Source of the DNA: Maritimibacter sp.
GTDB taxonomy: Bacteria > Pseudomonadota > Alphaproteobacteria > Rhodobacterales > Rhodobacteraceae
Direction of reading: 5' to 3'
Assembly (NCBI GenBank): GCA_002695005.1
Contig: NZNT01000019.1
Location: 1-64,000 of the forward strand
DNA length: 64,000 nucleotides
Each line of letters opens with the position of its first letter. The first letter of the stretch is position 1. The position numbers were made by a program, and so were the translations under genes. The notes beneath the pieces were generated by a model. That model was not told the DNA's origin. It did no database searches and was given only the letters and a program-made list of their open reading frames with translations. Below, piece after piece: positions 18,670-27,725 of the stretch.

Positions 18670-19154
18670 CGCGTGAAGGTAATGTCCGACATCGAGACCG
18701 AGCGATCGGCCCGGTCGACGGACCGCATCCGGAACCCGTTGCCGACCAGACGCAACTCGACGTTCTGGTCGAGCTGACGCCCCGTGGCGGGGTCCTTGGC
18801 CGAATAGGTGAACGCGACGAAATCCTCGCCGGAATGGCCCGCGATCCGCACCTCTCCCAGACCGTCGGGGTTCGACCAGCGACCGGAAATCGCGGCGCTG
18901 TCATCGCGCGCCCGGATGGTGCCGGAGAGATCGAGCCGCCGCCCGGCTGTCACGCACATACCGCTCATGGTCAGTTCCAGCCGCTCGGGCGCATAGCTGT
19001 TGGTGATCCGGCAACGGACCGCATCCAGCTCCGCCTCGGGCACTTCGCGCGCGGTGCCGCTTCCCGTCCAGTCACCTGCCAGCAACGGCAGAGGGTCGGC
19101 TGTCGCCGCGATGGCTGGCAGGACGAACATCAGCGCGGTGAGCAGTCGGTACAT
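18666..19154 (-). CDS. Small secreted beta-rich protein
   Basis: 162 residues with a signal peptide (MYRLLTALMFVLPAIAATA). The mature part has LLAGDWTGSGTAR at its start, a motif typical of lipocalin-like or DUF1579-type beta-barrels, two Cys and alternating beta-strands. Its ATG directly follows the stop codon of the RND exporter gene upstream (19155), with GGAG as ribosome site inside that gene's end, so translation is probably coupled. The stop codons of this gene and of the convergent megasynthase overlap by four bases. A periplasmic carrier of a lipid product is possible but is inference from context. Confidence 0.6.
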   Translation of the reverse strand: MYRLLTALMFVLPAIAATADPLPLLAGDWTGSGTAREVPEAELDAVRCRITNSYAPERLELTMSGMCVTAGRRLDLSGTIRARDDSAAISGRWSNPDGLGEVRIAGHSGEDFVAFTYSAKDPATGRQLDQNVELRLVGNGFRMRSVDRADRSVSMSDITFTR

Positions 19155-21314
19155 TCACTCAGCTCCGTTTCTGCGAAGTGACAAGAGCGCGGGCAGGACG
19201 AGCAGGTCCGCGACGAGCGCCGCCCACAGGATCGCCACGATCAACCCGCCGAACAGCCAGATCGGCAGGAAGCCACTTGTCAGCGTAACGGCGAGGCCTC
19301 CGGTCAACAAGAGCGTGGTAAGCACCATGGACTGCCCCGCGCTCGACGTTGCGAATTGAAGCGACCGTTCCGTGCCCGCGCCGCGTGCGCGCGACCTGTC
19401 GAAACGCCCGAGAAAATGAATCGTGTCGTCGATGGCGATCCCGAACGCGATGGTCAGGCCGAGGACCGCGGTCGGTGTCAGTTTGCCTCCCGCGATGATG
19501 TGGAGCGAGGCCCCCGCCAGCATCAGTGGCAGGACGTTCACGATCAGCAAGAGCGGGATGATGCGCAGCGACCGGAACGCGAAGGCGACGAACAGCGACG
19601 CGCCGAGCGATGCGATGACGAGGCTCCGTGTCAGTTCGGCGATGAGGCTGAGACCTTCTTCATGCATGAGTACCGGCGTCCCGAAGACCCGATCCGCGCC
19701 GCCCGCAACGGCGGCGTCATGGACCCGGCGGTAGCGCGACAAGGCCGCGTCGTCGCTCATCGGTTCCGCCAGCGAAATCAGTATGCGGTGGGTCTCCTCA
19801 TCGGGCCGCACCATGTTTACGAGAGCGGGCGGAAACGTGTCGAGGTCATCCGCCTGCGGCTCGCCACGCCCGAGGCCGCGCCACCTTGCCAATCCGGGCT
19901 CCGACAGCACGGCTTCGGGTCCGGCGACATCGACCAGCGTCTCCGCCAGTTCCACGGTGCGGCTCCAATCTCCGTCGACCTCCACGATCATCTGGAACAC
20001 GCCAGAGAAATCCCGCGCCACCGCCGCGTTCGCGGCCCGCACCTCGCTGCCGCGGGGCAGGTTGTCGTCGAGAACCACCCAGGGTGTCGTTTTAATAAAG
20101 CCGTAGCCCGCCAGCACCAACAGGGCGAGCGCCCCGACCACGACCAGTCGCGCGTGGGTCGTGCCAATCCCTGTGAGCCATCGGGCCAGCCCCGTCCCGG
20201 CCTGCGACGGCTTCACGGACCGCCCGCCAAGCACCAGTGCCATGAGGGAGAACGAGACCAGCGATATCGCGAAGGCAAGGAGAGTGCCCATCGCGCCGAG
20301 GATGGCGAATTCGCGCACCTGCGTGTTCTCGGTGATCATGATCGACGCGAAGGCCAGTGAGGTCGTGATTGCGGTCAGGGCTGAGGCCGGGCCAATCTCG
20401 CGCAGCGTTTCCTCGACCTTGCCCGAGCCGTGTCGCAGGTGACGGGCAAGGTGCAGGCAGTTGGCCCCGCCGAGGACGAGCAGCAGGATCGGGATGACGT
20501 TCGTCAGCATCGTGATTGGGTAGCCGAGCCAGACCGACAGGGCGAGCACACTGGCCGCTCCGCCAAACGCGGGGACGACGATCAGAACCGTCATGCGAAG
20601 ATCGCGCAGAAGGACCATCGCGGACAATGCGACGAGCAGGGCGCCGACAGCGTTAAGCCGGAATAGGTCGTTCGTGAGCCCCTCGACGACGGCGATGCTG
20701 ATGATGTCCTCGCCGGTCAGTTGCAGGGTCATACCTTCTGGCAAGGCGCCGACGATCGTCGACTCGATCCGGTCGCGCGCCTGTGGGACCGTCGTGGCAT
20801 CCGCATCGACCGATACGGTGACAAGGATCGCGCGGCCCTGATCCGCGATATAGGTCGGCAGGCCTGTCTCCAGCGCCCGGAATGCCGCCAGATCTTCGCG
20901 GTAATCGGACCCGATTGTCGCGCCGAACACCGGGCGGCCCGATGGCGCGTCCTCGCTCGGCGGCAGGCGAAGGATGAACGGCGATGCGACGGCCGTCACC
21001 CCGTCCGCGAACTCGAGGTCCAGCGCGATGTTGCGCAACCGCGACAGGTCGTCGGGAGAGAACGGCTCAGGAGAACTGATGTGCGCCAGGATCGTGCGTG
21101 TCGGGGCATCCGATCCAGTTTCCAAGTCGCGCTGCATTTGCGAAATCGGACTGTCGCTCAGGAAAACGCGGTTCATGTTCTGATCGAACTGAACGAACGG
21201 CAGACTCGCGAAGATGACCGCGAGGAAACCCACAAGGAGCGACGTCGCCAGCCGTGGCCGCGCGACCGCCGCAAGCGCCAGCTTTTCGATGCCGAAACTG
21301 ATGCTCTTCGCCAT
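19155..21314 (-). CDS. RND-superfamily (MMPL-type) exporter
   Basis: 719 residues. The layout is that of MMPL/SSD-type RND permeases: an N-terminal membrane segment (LATSLLVGFLAVIFASL), a large periplasmic loop, a block of five or six segments (VGALLVALSAMVLL ... ITMLTNVIPILLLVLGGANC), a second loop, and a matching C-terminal block. Two Asp-rich polar spots in the membrane blocks, including FGIAIDDTIHFLGRF, fit proton relay. Proteins of this kind export lipids, hopanoids or polyketide lipids. The coupled gene downstream encodes a secreted protein, and the convergent megasynthase gene is next to it, so export of the polyketide product is a reasonable guess. Confidence 0.8.
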   Translation of the reverse strand: MAKSISFGIEKLALAAVARPRLATSLLVGFLAVIFASLPFVQFDQNMNRVFLSDSPISQMQRDLETGSDAPTRTILAHISSPEPFSPDDLSRLRNIALDLEFADGVTAVASPFILRLPPSEDAPSGRPVFGATIGSDYREDLAAFRALETGLPTYIADQGRAILVTVSVDADATTVPQARDRIESTIVGALPEGMTLQLTGEDIISIAVVEGLTNDLFRLNAVGALLVALSAMVLLRDLRMTVLIVVPAFGGAASVLALSVWLGYPITMLTNVIPILLLVLGGANCLHLARHLRHGSGKVEETLREIGPASALTAITTSLAFASIMITENTQVREFAILGAMGTLLAFAISLVSFSLMALVLGGRSVKPSQAGTGLARWLTGIGTTHARLVVVGALALLVLAGYGFIKTTPWVVLDDNLPRGSEVRAANAAVARDFSGVFQMIVEVDGDWSRTVELAETLVDVAGPEAVLSEPGLARWRGLGRGEPQADDLDTFPPALVNMVRPDEETHRILISLAEPMSDDAALSRYRRVHDAAVAGGADRVFGTPVLMHEEGLSLIAELTRSLVIASLGASLFVAFAFRSLRIIPLLLIVNVLPLMLAGASLHIIAGGKLTPTAVLGLTIAFGIAIDDTIHFLGRFDRSRARGAGTERSLQFATSSAGQSMVLTTLLLTGGLAVTLTSGFLPIWLFGGLIVAILWAALVADLLVLPALLSLRRNGAE

Positions 21315-21606
21315 GCGTCAGGAACGCCGGCTGCCGGCACATTCGCCTGTTGTCACAGAACTCCCCCGCATGGCTGGGCCCACTTGTCTGTCGAGCGTAG
21401 CAACTGGGCCCTGCCAAGACAAACACAGGTCTGGCCCTCCCTACGACAGCCAGAAAGGTGCGATGTCCAATTTCCCTGATGCCGGAGGTGTCAAAGGAAC
21501 GTCGCCTGAGACTGCGGCCCAAGCGTCGACACTCAATTCAAGGATTGCTCATGCGTAGCGGTGTCTGGCGAAGCCCGAACAGGGGAGCCGTTAACGGTTT
21601 CCAGCC
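21315..21606. other. Intergenic stretch, nothing recognised
   Basis: 292 bases between the RND gene and the aldehyde dehydrogenase remnant. It should hold the RND promoter. I see no RNA gene or clear promoter motif. Confidence 0.3.
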
Positions 21607-21613
21607 ATGAACG

Positions 21614-22392
21614 TTGATCCGAGGTTTCCCGATTGCGCCATTGGCGAAGGGTCACTTGGGGGTGACCGCCTATGCCATGGCGCGTTTGGGCGAAGAGGCC
21701 GGCGTGCCGCCGGGCGTGGAGAATGTTCTGACGACCTCCAGTCCCGGTCCGGTCACGGCCGGGATGCTGGCCGACCCACGGGTGCGCAAGCTGTCTTTCA
21801 CCGGTTCGACCGGCGTCGGGCGCGTGCTGCTGGCGGAAGCCGCGAAAACGGTTGTGAGCTGCTCGATGGAGCTGGGCGGCAACGCGCCCTTCGTGGTGTG
21901 CGACGATACCGACCTTTCGGCGGCACTCGACCGATGATCACCACCAAGGCGGTCGACAAGATCCACCGTCTGGTGTCCGAGGCCACGTCGCGCGGCGCGC
22001 GGGCGACCACGGGTGGCGCGCCTTTGGAGGGCAACGGCTACTACTCCCCGCCGACGGTGCTGGAAAACGTGCCGACCGACGCCGCGCTGGCGCATGAGGA
22101 GATCTTTGGCCCCGTTGCCGCCGTCTATCGCTTCGAGACCGAGGAAGAGGCGATCCGGCTGGCCAACGACACCGAATACGGGCTTGCGGCCTATGTCTAC
22201 TCGGAGGATATCATGCGGGCGATGCGTGTCGGTCGCGGGATCGAGACCGGGATGGTCGGCATCAACCGCGGACTGATGTCGGACCCGGCGGCCCCCTTCG
22301 GCGGCGCCAAGCAGAGCGGTCTGGGGCGCGAGGGCGGCGTTACGGGCATTCTCGAATTCATGGAGCCCAAATACTTCGCCGTCGAGTTCTGA
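21614..22392 (+). pseudogene. Succinate-semialdehyde dehydrogenase remnant (gabD-like)
   Basis: Two pieces of one NAD(P)-dependent aldehyde dehydrogenase in different frames. The first, to about 21937, carries RLGEEAGVPPGVENVL, KLSFTGSTGVGRVL and the ELGGNAPFVV segment with the general-base Glu. The second, from about 21934, resumes at KAVDKIHRLVSEATSRGA and continues through EEIFGPV, NDTEYGLAAYVYS and PFGGAKQSGLGREGG to the normal C-terminus. The roughly 60-70 residues between, which normally hold the catalytic Cys, are missing, and so is the N-terminal half of the protein. The gene is therefore dead. It may once have served the catabolic cluster downstream. Confidence 0.85.
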
Positions 22393-22410
22393 CGGCGGGA
22401 AAGGACGAAG

Positions 22411-23250
22411 ATGGCGGCGCGTGACCTCTACCGCAACCGGGACTTCATCCCCGATTTCGACGCGATCATGGCCGAAACGGAGGCGCGCAGCCGCGCCTTC
22501 GCCGACACCGTGCGTGTCGAGCGGAACCTGAGCTACGGGGCGACTCCACGACAGAGCTTTGACCTCGTCTTCCCACCCGATCCAGCGCCCGGCGCGCCGC
22601 TGCACATGTTCATCCACGGCGGATACTGGCGCGCGGGCGAGAAGGAGGCTCACACCCTCGTCGCGGCCCCAGTTGTCGCGGCCGGGGGAATTACCGCGTT
22701 GATCGGTTACGACCTCATGCCCGGAACCCGGCTGGCCGAGATCGTCGCACAGGTGCGCCGCGCCGCGCGACACATCGTGGATCTCGCGCCCGAGATCGAC
22801 GCGGATGCGGCCCGCTTTACTGTGAGCGGCCATTCCGCAGGGGCGCATCTCGCCTCGCTGCTCGCGGCAGAAGCGCCGGGAGACAAGGGGGCGCTCGACG
22901 TTCCGGACTTGCGCGCCATGCTGTTGGTCAGCGGAGTATACGACCTGTCCGGCATACCCGGCTCGTTTCTCAGGGATGAGGCCGGGATGCGCGACGACGA
23001 GGCGGAAGCGTGGTCGCCGCTGCGCGCCCGCCACATGCCTGGCCCACGACGCATCATCACGCGCGGCGAAACGGAGACCGCGCCGTTTCAGGAGCAGGCG
23101 GTTGCGTTGGGCGCGCTGCTGGACCGTGAAGCCCCGGATGTTGAGGTTCAAACGGTGCCTTCGGCCAACCACCTGACCGTCGTCTTCGAGCTTGGCAACC
23201 CCACGGCACCCCTTGGCAGAACGCTGAGCGGTCTGGTCCGGTCGTCTTGA
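22411..23250 (+). CDS. Alpha/beta hydrolase, kynurenine-formamidase-like
   Basis: 279 residues; start supported by AAAGGA just upstream of the ATG. Motifs: oxyanion-hole signature FIHGGYWRAGEKE (near residue 66), nucleophile elbow SGHSAGAHLASLL (Ser near 144), and a C-terminal ANHLTVV for the catalytic His. This combination is typical of arylformamidase/kynurenine formamidase-like esterases of the HGGxW group. It starts 18 bases after the dead aldehyde dehydrogenase gene. It may hydrolyse an amide or ester intermediate in the aromatic pathway encoded nearby; the substrate is not determined. Confidence 0.75.
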   Translation: MAARDLYRNRDFIPDFDAIMAETEARSRAFADTVRVERNLSYGATPRQSFDLVFPPDPAPGAPLHMFIHGGYWRAGEKEAHTLVAAPVVAAGGITALIGYDLMPGTRLAEIVAQVRRAARHIVDLAPEIDADAARFTVSGHSAGAHLASLLAAEAPGDKGALDVPDLRAMLLVSGVYDLSGIPGSFLRDEAGMRDDEAEAWSPLRARHMPGPRRIITRGETETAPFQEQAVALGALLDREAPDVEVQTVPSANHLTVVFELGNPTAPLGRTLSGLVRSS

Positions 23251-23351
23251 GTTAGAGGCGGGCGGGCCGGGGTCCGAGCACGCCTGGGCCAAGCCCGTCC
23301 CGCGACATGAAAAGCTGTCCTATTCGCAACCGTTTGCCAGCCAGCCAGCCG

Positions 23352-24089
23352 TCAGTCCGCCGTCACAGCCATCCCATCGGACAGTCGGGAGCCGGGAGGA
23401 TAGGTCTTGTCGAAGGCGTCGAGCCGCGTGACCTGCGACCACCAACGCGAAACGCCCGGACGGTCCGACCAGCGGTCGCCGTAGCCCAGATCGCGCATCC
23501 GGTCGAACGTGGGGATGACCGCGATGTCGGCAATCGAAAAGTCGTCCCCGGCAACCCAGCGGCGCGAGGCCAGCGCGCGTTCCATCCGGTCGATCGTCAT
23601 GTCGAGCCGTTCCATCGCCTCGGCCAGCCGCGCCTCGTCGATCCCGTCTTCCATCGACTGATAGAAACTCCTGCGCAGCGTGCGTTTGTCGGAATTCGCC
23701 CCGCGCTCGTCCGGGGTCATCTTCTCGACCGGCTTCAACAGCACATGCTTGAAACTGGGAATGCGGATGGCGACTGTCGGCACCTCCTCGAAAAACCTGA
23801 GCCAAGTGCGCACCTCGGCCCGTTCGAGCGGTGTGCGGCCCGACAGGCGCGGTGTGTCGAAGACCTCGTCGAGATATTCCATGATGACCGAACTGTCCGT
23901 CACCACCTGTCCGTCATGGCGGATGGTCGGGACGACACCGTTCGGGTTGAGCGCGAGGTAGTCGGGCGCAAGGTGCTCGCCAAGCGACAGGTTTACCGGC
24001 CGCTCGACGAAATCCAGCCCCTTTGTGTGAAGGCACATCCGCACCTTCTGGGAGCAGGTCGACTTGAGGAAATTGTAGAATTCGATCAC
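23352..24089 (-). CDS. Glutathione S-transferase family protein
   Basis: 245 residues from a GTG at 24089 with GAGAGGGGT upstream. The N-terminal thioredoxin-like domain shows STCSQKVRMCLHTKGLDF, NPNGVVPTI and the glutathione gamma-glutamyl-binding DSSVIMEYLDE. The C-terminal all-helical domain contains WVAGDDFSIADIAVIPTFDR, the standard GST N-capping/Asp motif. Cytosolic glutathione transferases of this type act in isomerisation or detoxification, including maleyl-product isomerases in aromatic catabolism, which fits the context. It is on the minus strand with the TRAP binding-protein gene upstream (35 bases), likely one operon. Confidence 0.8.
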   Translation of the reverse strand: MIEFYNFLKSTCSQKVRMCLHTKGLDFVERPVNLSLGEHLAPDYLALNPNGVVPTIRHDGQVVTDSSVIMEYLDEVFDTPRLSGRTPLERAEVRTWLRFFEEVPTVAIRIPSFKHVLLKPVEKMTPDERGANSDKRTLRRSFYQSMEDGIDEARLAEAMERLDMTIDRMERALASRRWVAGDDFSIADIAVIPTFDRMRDLGYGDRWSDRPGVSRWWSQVTRLDAFDKTYPPGSRLSDGMAVTAD

Positions 24090-24124
24090 GTCGACCCCTC
24101 TCTCTTTACAGTTTCAGATGGCCG

Positions 24125-25117
24125 TCACTCGGACGGCGCAGCCTCGACAGCCGCGTTCATGGCGTCGATCAGCGCCTGATCGCCCGCACCGTTTTCAAGC
24201 CAGTTCGTGCGCAGCGGTTCCAGCGCCGCCTTCCATGCCGCAGACTGCTCGGCCGACAAGTCGACAATGTCCTCTGCGGTGGTGGAAGCGAGCCCTTCGC
24301 CTTTCTGCGCCTGATCGTTCAGGAAGCGTCCCATGTGTTCGGCCAGCGCCGCGCCGCTCACTGACATGAGTTCGGACTGCGCCTCCTCCGACAGACCGTC
24401 ATAGGCCGCGCGCGACATGAAGATGAACGCCGTGTTCCCACCGAGCGAGGTCTTGTAGTAGTGCGACACGACCTCCTGAAACCGGAACGCGGGCACGGCG
24501 GTAAACGCCACGACAGCCCCGTCGATGGTCCCGCGGCTGATGGCCGGATACCAGTCGGGAATGCCCATCGACACGGGGATCGCGCCAAGTGCCTCGGCGG
24601 CGGCATACATGGTCGGGTTCTGGGCCGACAGCTTCAGACCGGTGAGCATCCCGTCCTCGGGCAGCGGCTGCGACAGGATGATCGAGTTGTTCGGAAAGGC
24701 GAACATGCCAAGCACGACGACGTCGTCGTATTCACCGCTAAGTTGACCATCGTCATAAAGCGATTGAAGCGCGATCGACCCTTCGAGCGAGGTGTCGAAC
24801 ATGAACGGCAGTTCCGCGACAGAGGTTTTGGGGAACCGGTTCGGGTAGTAACCTTGGAAATCCCACCCAATGTCGACCACGCCTTGCGTCACACGGTCGA
24901 ACACCTGTCCGTGCCGCCCCAGCGTGCCGCCGGCCACCACATTGACGGTAACCGAGCCGTCCGTGGCCTCACCGACCTTTTCCGCCCATTGCATCAGCGC
25001 CTGGTTGAGCGGTGCGGGGGCGGGGGCCGGTGATCCGAACGTAAGTGTCGTCTGCGCCTGTGCGCTCCCACCGATCATGACAGCGCCCATGACGCAAAGT
25101 GCCCGTGCAAATCCCAT
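24125..25117 (-). CDS. dctP: TRAP transporter solute-binding protein (DctP family)
   Basis: 330 residues with signal peptide (MGFARALCVMGAVMIGGSAQA) and a strong ribosome site (GGGAGGAG). DctP features include LTFGSPAPAPAPLN, GTLGRHGQVFDRVTQGVVDI, VAELPFMF and the ligand-cleft region SRGTIDGAVVAFTAVPAFR followed by VSHYYKTSLGG. The protein would capture a carboxylate or related organic anion in the periplasm and deliver it to the DctQ/DctM membrane unit. That unit is encoded 4.5 kb away on the other strand (29632-31569), so the transporter is split between divergent operons that flank one regulatory region. Confidence 0.88.
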   Translation of the reverse strand: MGFARALCVMGAVMIGGSAQAQTTLTFGSPAPAPAPLNQALMQWAEKVGEATDGSVTVNVVAGGTLGRHGQVFDRVTQGVVDIGWDFQGYYPNRFPKTSVAELPFMFDTSLEGSIALQSLYDDGQLSGEYDDVVVLGMFAFPNNSIILSQPLPEDGMLTGLKLSAQNPTMYAAAEALGAIPVSMGIPDWYPAISRGTIDGAVVAFTAVPAFRFQEVVSHYYKTSLGGNTAFIFMSRAAYDGLSEEAQSELMSVSGAALAEHMGRFLNDQAQKGEGLASTTAEDIVDLSAEQSAAWKAALEPLRTNWLENGAGDQALIDAMNAAVEAAPSE

Positions 25118-25462
25118 GTCTGACTCCTCCCTGAGTAGATTCGATTGCGCCCGTGTCTAGTCGCGGGCCTGCGAGCCCCAGACTAGGCTGCGCGCCGCGA
25201 ATCCTCTTAGCCAAGAGAGCGTCGGACATTGTCTCATAGTGCGACAGCAGGCGAAGGTGTCCAAGGACGGAGCGGGCGGCGCAGCCGGCGAAAACCGCTG
25301 CATCCTTGGGGAATGGAGCGCCGCACCCGGCCCGGCGCTCTCAAAGTGCCCCTGCTGCAACCCGAAGATCGCGCTTGGAGACAAGTCGGCTCGCACACGC
25401 GGGCCAGCCAAATCGCCGCCCGGTCTGCCAGTTTGAGCCCAGACAACAGGGAGGACACAGGC
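25118..25462. promoter_or_regulatory. Divergent regulatory region between dctP and the hydrolase/ligAB operon
   Basis: About 345 bases between two divergent transcription units (dctP-GST leftward, the ring-cleavage operon rightward). AGGGAGGA at 25448 is the ribosome site of the rightward unit. It is the natural site for the AraC-type regulator encoded at 31573-32541 to act, but I could not define a repeat pair. Confidence 0.4.
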
Positions 25463-26587
25463 ATGCCGGAAATGGCCGGGCCCAGATCGCTGGACGATGC
25501 GAAAGAGTGGATGCGCACGAAGCTCGACGCGCGGGTGCACCCGATGGCGCTCACCGATATCGACGCGACGCGGGCGGTCATCGACGGCCTCACGGGACTG
25601 GACGGGGCCACATGGGCCGCCGCCTGGACCGCGACGGGCGATGCCTATTCAGACAAGGCGCGCACGGCCGAAGCGGCGGGTGACACCGGCACAGCACGTG
25701 ACAACTGGTATCAGGCCTACGGCTTCTATTTCCTCGGACGCTTTCCTTGCCCGAACCACCCCGACAAGCTCGCGAGTTACGAGAAAGAGGTCGCGGCCTA
25801 CCAGAGCTTCGGCAAATTCGCCGATCCCGTGATCGACGTGGTGACGGTCCCGTTCGCGGGCAGATCGGGCGAGGGGGACGATATCACCTTCTACGTCCGC
25901 ATGCCCGAGGGGATCGACAGTCCGCCGGTCATCGTCATGTGGGGCGGTGTCGATGCGTGGAAGGAAGAGATGACGATCCTGACCGAGGGCCTCGCCGCGC
26001 GCGGCTTCGCCACGGTCGCGCTCGACAACGTCGGCACCGGCCAATCGCCGATCAAGGCGGGACCGGACGGAGAACGCCAGTTCATGCCAGTGCTGGACTG
26101 GGTCGAGGGATGTGGCAGGTTCGACACCGATCGCATCGCCATCGTCGGCCGCTCCTTCGGTGGCCACTGGGCCACCAAGCTCGCCCACCTGATGCCCGAG
26201 CGGTTCCGGGCGGCGGTGAACTGGGGCGGCGGCATCCACTACATGTTCCAGCCCGACTGGATCGAGAAATCGCGCTATCCCGACAGCTACCTGATGGAAC
26301 TGGTCGAGACCCGGTCGCGCATGCTCGGTGCGACGAATGACGAGGAATACATCCAAGGCTTCAAGGTCCTGTCGCTTCTGGATCAGGGCCTGCTGGATCA
26401 GCCCTGTGCGCCTCTCCTGCTCATCAACGGCAAGAACGACACCCAGTGCCCGATCGCCGACATCGAACTGCTCACCGAACATGGCGACCCCAAGTCCGTC
26501 CGCCTGTTTGCCGGTCGCGGGCACATGGGCTTCGGCCCCGGCACCGTGGACACAATCATCGACTGGCTCAAAGCCCGTCTCGCCTGA
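25463..26587 (+). CDS. Alpha/beta hydrolase, FrsA / pseudooxynicotine-hydrolase-like
   Basis: 374 residues from the ATG at 25463 after AGGGAGGA; longer in-frame starts to 25229 are unlikely. The N-terminal 120 residues are helical (a cap domain with YQAYGFYFLGRFPCPNHPDK). The C-terminal alpha/beta-hydrolase core has VIVMWGGVDAWKEE, a nucleophile elbow IVGRSFGGHWATKLA, LLINGKNDTQCP for the acid and AGRGHMGFG for the His. The layout is that of the FrsA / 2,6-dihydroxypseudooxynicotine hydrolase group, some of which cleave C-C bonds of ring-opened compounds. First gene of the rightward catabolic operon, 12 bases before the LigA-like gene. Confidence 0.75.
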   Translation: MPEMAGPRSLDDAKEWMRTKLDARVHPMALTDIDATRAVIDGLTGLDGATWAAAWTATGDAYSDKARTAEAAGDTGTARDNWYQAYGFYFLGRFPCPNHPDKLASYEKEVAAYQSFGKFADPVIDVVTVPFAGRSGEGDDITFYVRMPEGIDSPPVIVMWGGVDAWKEEMTILTEGLAARGFATVALDNVGTGQSPIKAGPDGERQFMPVLDWVEGCGRFDTDRIAIVGRSFGGHWATKLAHLMPERFRAAVNWGGGIHYMFQPDWIEKSRYPDSYLMELVETRSRMLGATNDEEYIQGFKVLSLLDQGLLDQPCAPLLLINGKNDTQCPIADIELLTEHGDPKSVRLFAGRGHMGFGPGTVDTIIDWLKARLA

Positions 26588-26599
26588 TCGGAGGACGCC

Positions 26600-26908
26600 A
26601 TGGCCAACTGGCAGGAAATGATGCCCAGCACCCGGGCCTACCTGATGAACAAGGTGCTCTACGAACTTCACCACAAGCCCGACCATCTCGAGGCCTACAA
26701 CCAGGACGCCGACGCCTATCTCACGCGGTTCGATCTGCCGCAGGACCTCGCCACCTCGATCAAGTCGAACGACGTGGCGGGGATGTATCTGTCGGGCGTA
26801 AACCCCTACCTGCTGCGCGCCCATTGCATCGGGGTGAAGATCCCCGAGGACGAAAGCCTCGCGGCGCTGCGAAGCCTTCTGGACCACGAGGATTACAACG
26901 ATGGCTGA
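26600..26908 (+). CDS. LigA-type small subunit of extradiol dioxygenase
   Basis: 102 residues with GGAGG upstream. All-helical pattern MPSTRAYLMNKVLYELHHKP, then EAYNQDADAYLTRFDLP and GVNPYLLRAHCIGVKI, which is the alpha (LigA) subunit of protocatechuate 4,5-dioxygenase-type enzymes. LigA caps the active site of LigB and helps hold substrate. It overlaps the LigB-type gene by 8 bases, so the two subunits are translationally coupled. Confidence 0.85.
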   Translation: MANWQEMMPSTRAYLMNKVLYELHHKPDHLEAYNQDADAYLTRFDLPQDLATSIKSNDVAGMYLSGVNPYLLRAHCIGVKIPEDESLAALRSLLDHEDYNDG

Positions 26909-27725
26909 GATCACTGGCATCTACACGGCGTCTCATACGCCGGTCATGCTGAACTTCCCTGACCGTATCCCGGCCACTTTGAAGGACGAGATATTCGGGG
27001 CTTACAAGGCGATGGGCGACGATTTCATGGCCGGGAAACCGGATGCGCTGGTCGTTCTGTCGAATGACCACCTGCACAACTTCTTTCTGGACAATTTTCC
27101 GGCCTACTGCATCGGCTGCGCGGAAAGCTACGAAAGCCCCATCGAGCACTGGCTGCACGCCAAGCGGCGGACCTTTGCGGGGGATCAGGCCTTCGGCTCC
27201 TACCTGTTGCAAAGCGCGCTCGAGGCCGACTTCGACCCGTCCTTTTCGATGGAGATGGTGTTGGACCACGGCTCGCTCACACCGCTGGAACTCGCAGGCG
27301 TCGACCCGGACCTTCCCATCGTCCCGGTGCTCATCAACTGCGTTCAGCCGCCGATGCCGACCATGCGCCGAAGCTACAACCTCGGTCGGTTTCTCGGGCA
27401 TGCCATCGCGGAATACGACGCAGTCGACCGTGTTGCGATCCTCGCCACCGGCGGGATCAGCCACGACATCGCCACGCCGCGCATGGGCATGGTGAACGAG
27501 GAATTCGACGAGACCTTCCTCGGCCACATGGAAAGCGGCGACATAGACGCCACGATCCAATACGCGACCGACTTCGTCCATACGGCGGGTAACGGCTGCG
27601 AAGAGATCCGGATGTGGATGGCGGCGATGGGCGCCGCGAAGGGCGCGGCGTTCGAGCGGACTTACTACAAGGCCGTCAACGACTGGTACACGGGGATCGG
27701 CATCGGCCGGTTCAAGGTGTCCTGA
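26901..27725 (+). CDS. LigB-type class III extradiol ring-cleavage dioxygenase
   Basis: 274 residues. Non-heme Fe(II) enzyme that opens a catechol-type ring next to the hydroxyls using O2. Likely metal ligands and catalytic residues by analogy with LigB: His12 in ASHTP, His57 (or His59) in SNDHLHNFF, a Glu in GNGCEEIRMW, with the catalytic His in ATGGISHDIA. Length and motifs fit the LigB fold (protocatechuate 4,5-, gallate or methylgallate dioxygenases). Its stop codon overlaps the ATG of the monooxygenase gene (TGATG at 27723). The exact substrate cannot be read from sequence. Confidence 0.85.
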   Translation: MAEITGIYTASHTPVMLNFPDRIPATLKDEIFGAYKAMGDDFMAGKPDALVVLSNDHLHNFFLDNFPAYCIGCAESYESPIEHWLHAKRRTFAGDQAFGSYLLQSALEADFDPSFSMEMVLDHGSLTPLELAGVDPDLPIVPVLINCVQPPMPTMRRSYNLGRFLGHAIAEYDAVDRVAILATGGISHDIATPRMGMVNEEFDETFLGHMESGDIDATIQYATDFVHTAGNGCEEIRMWMAAMGAAKGAAFERTYYKAVNDWYTGIGIGRFKVS

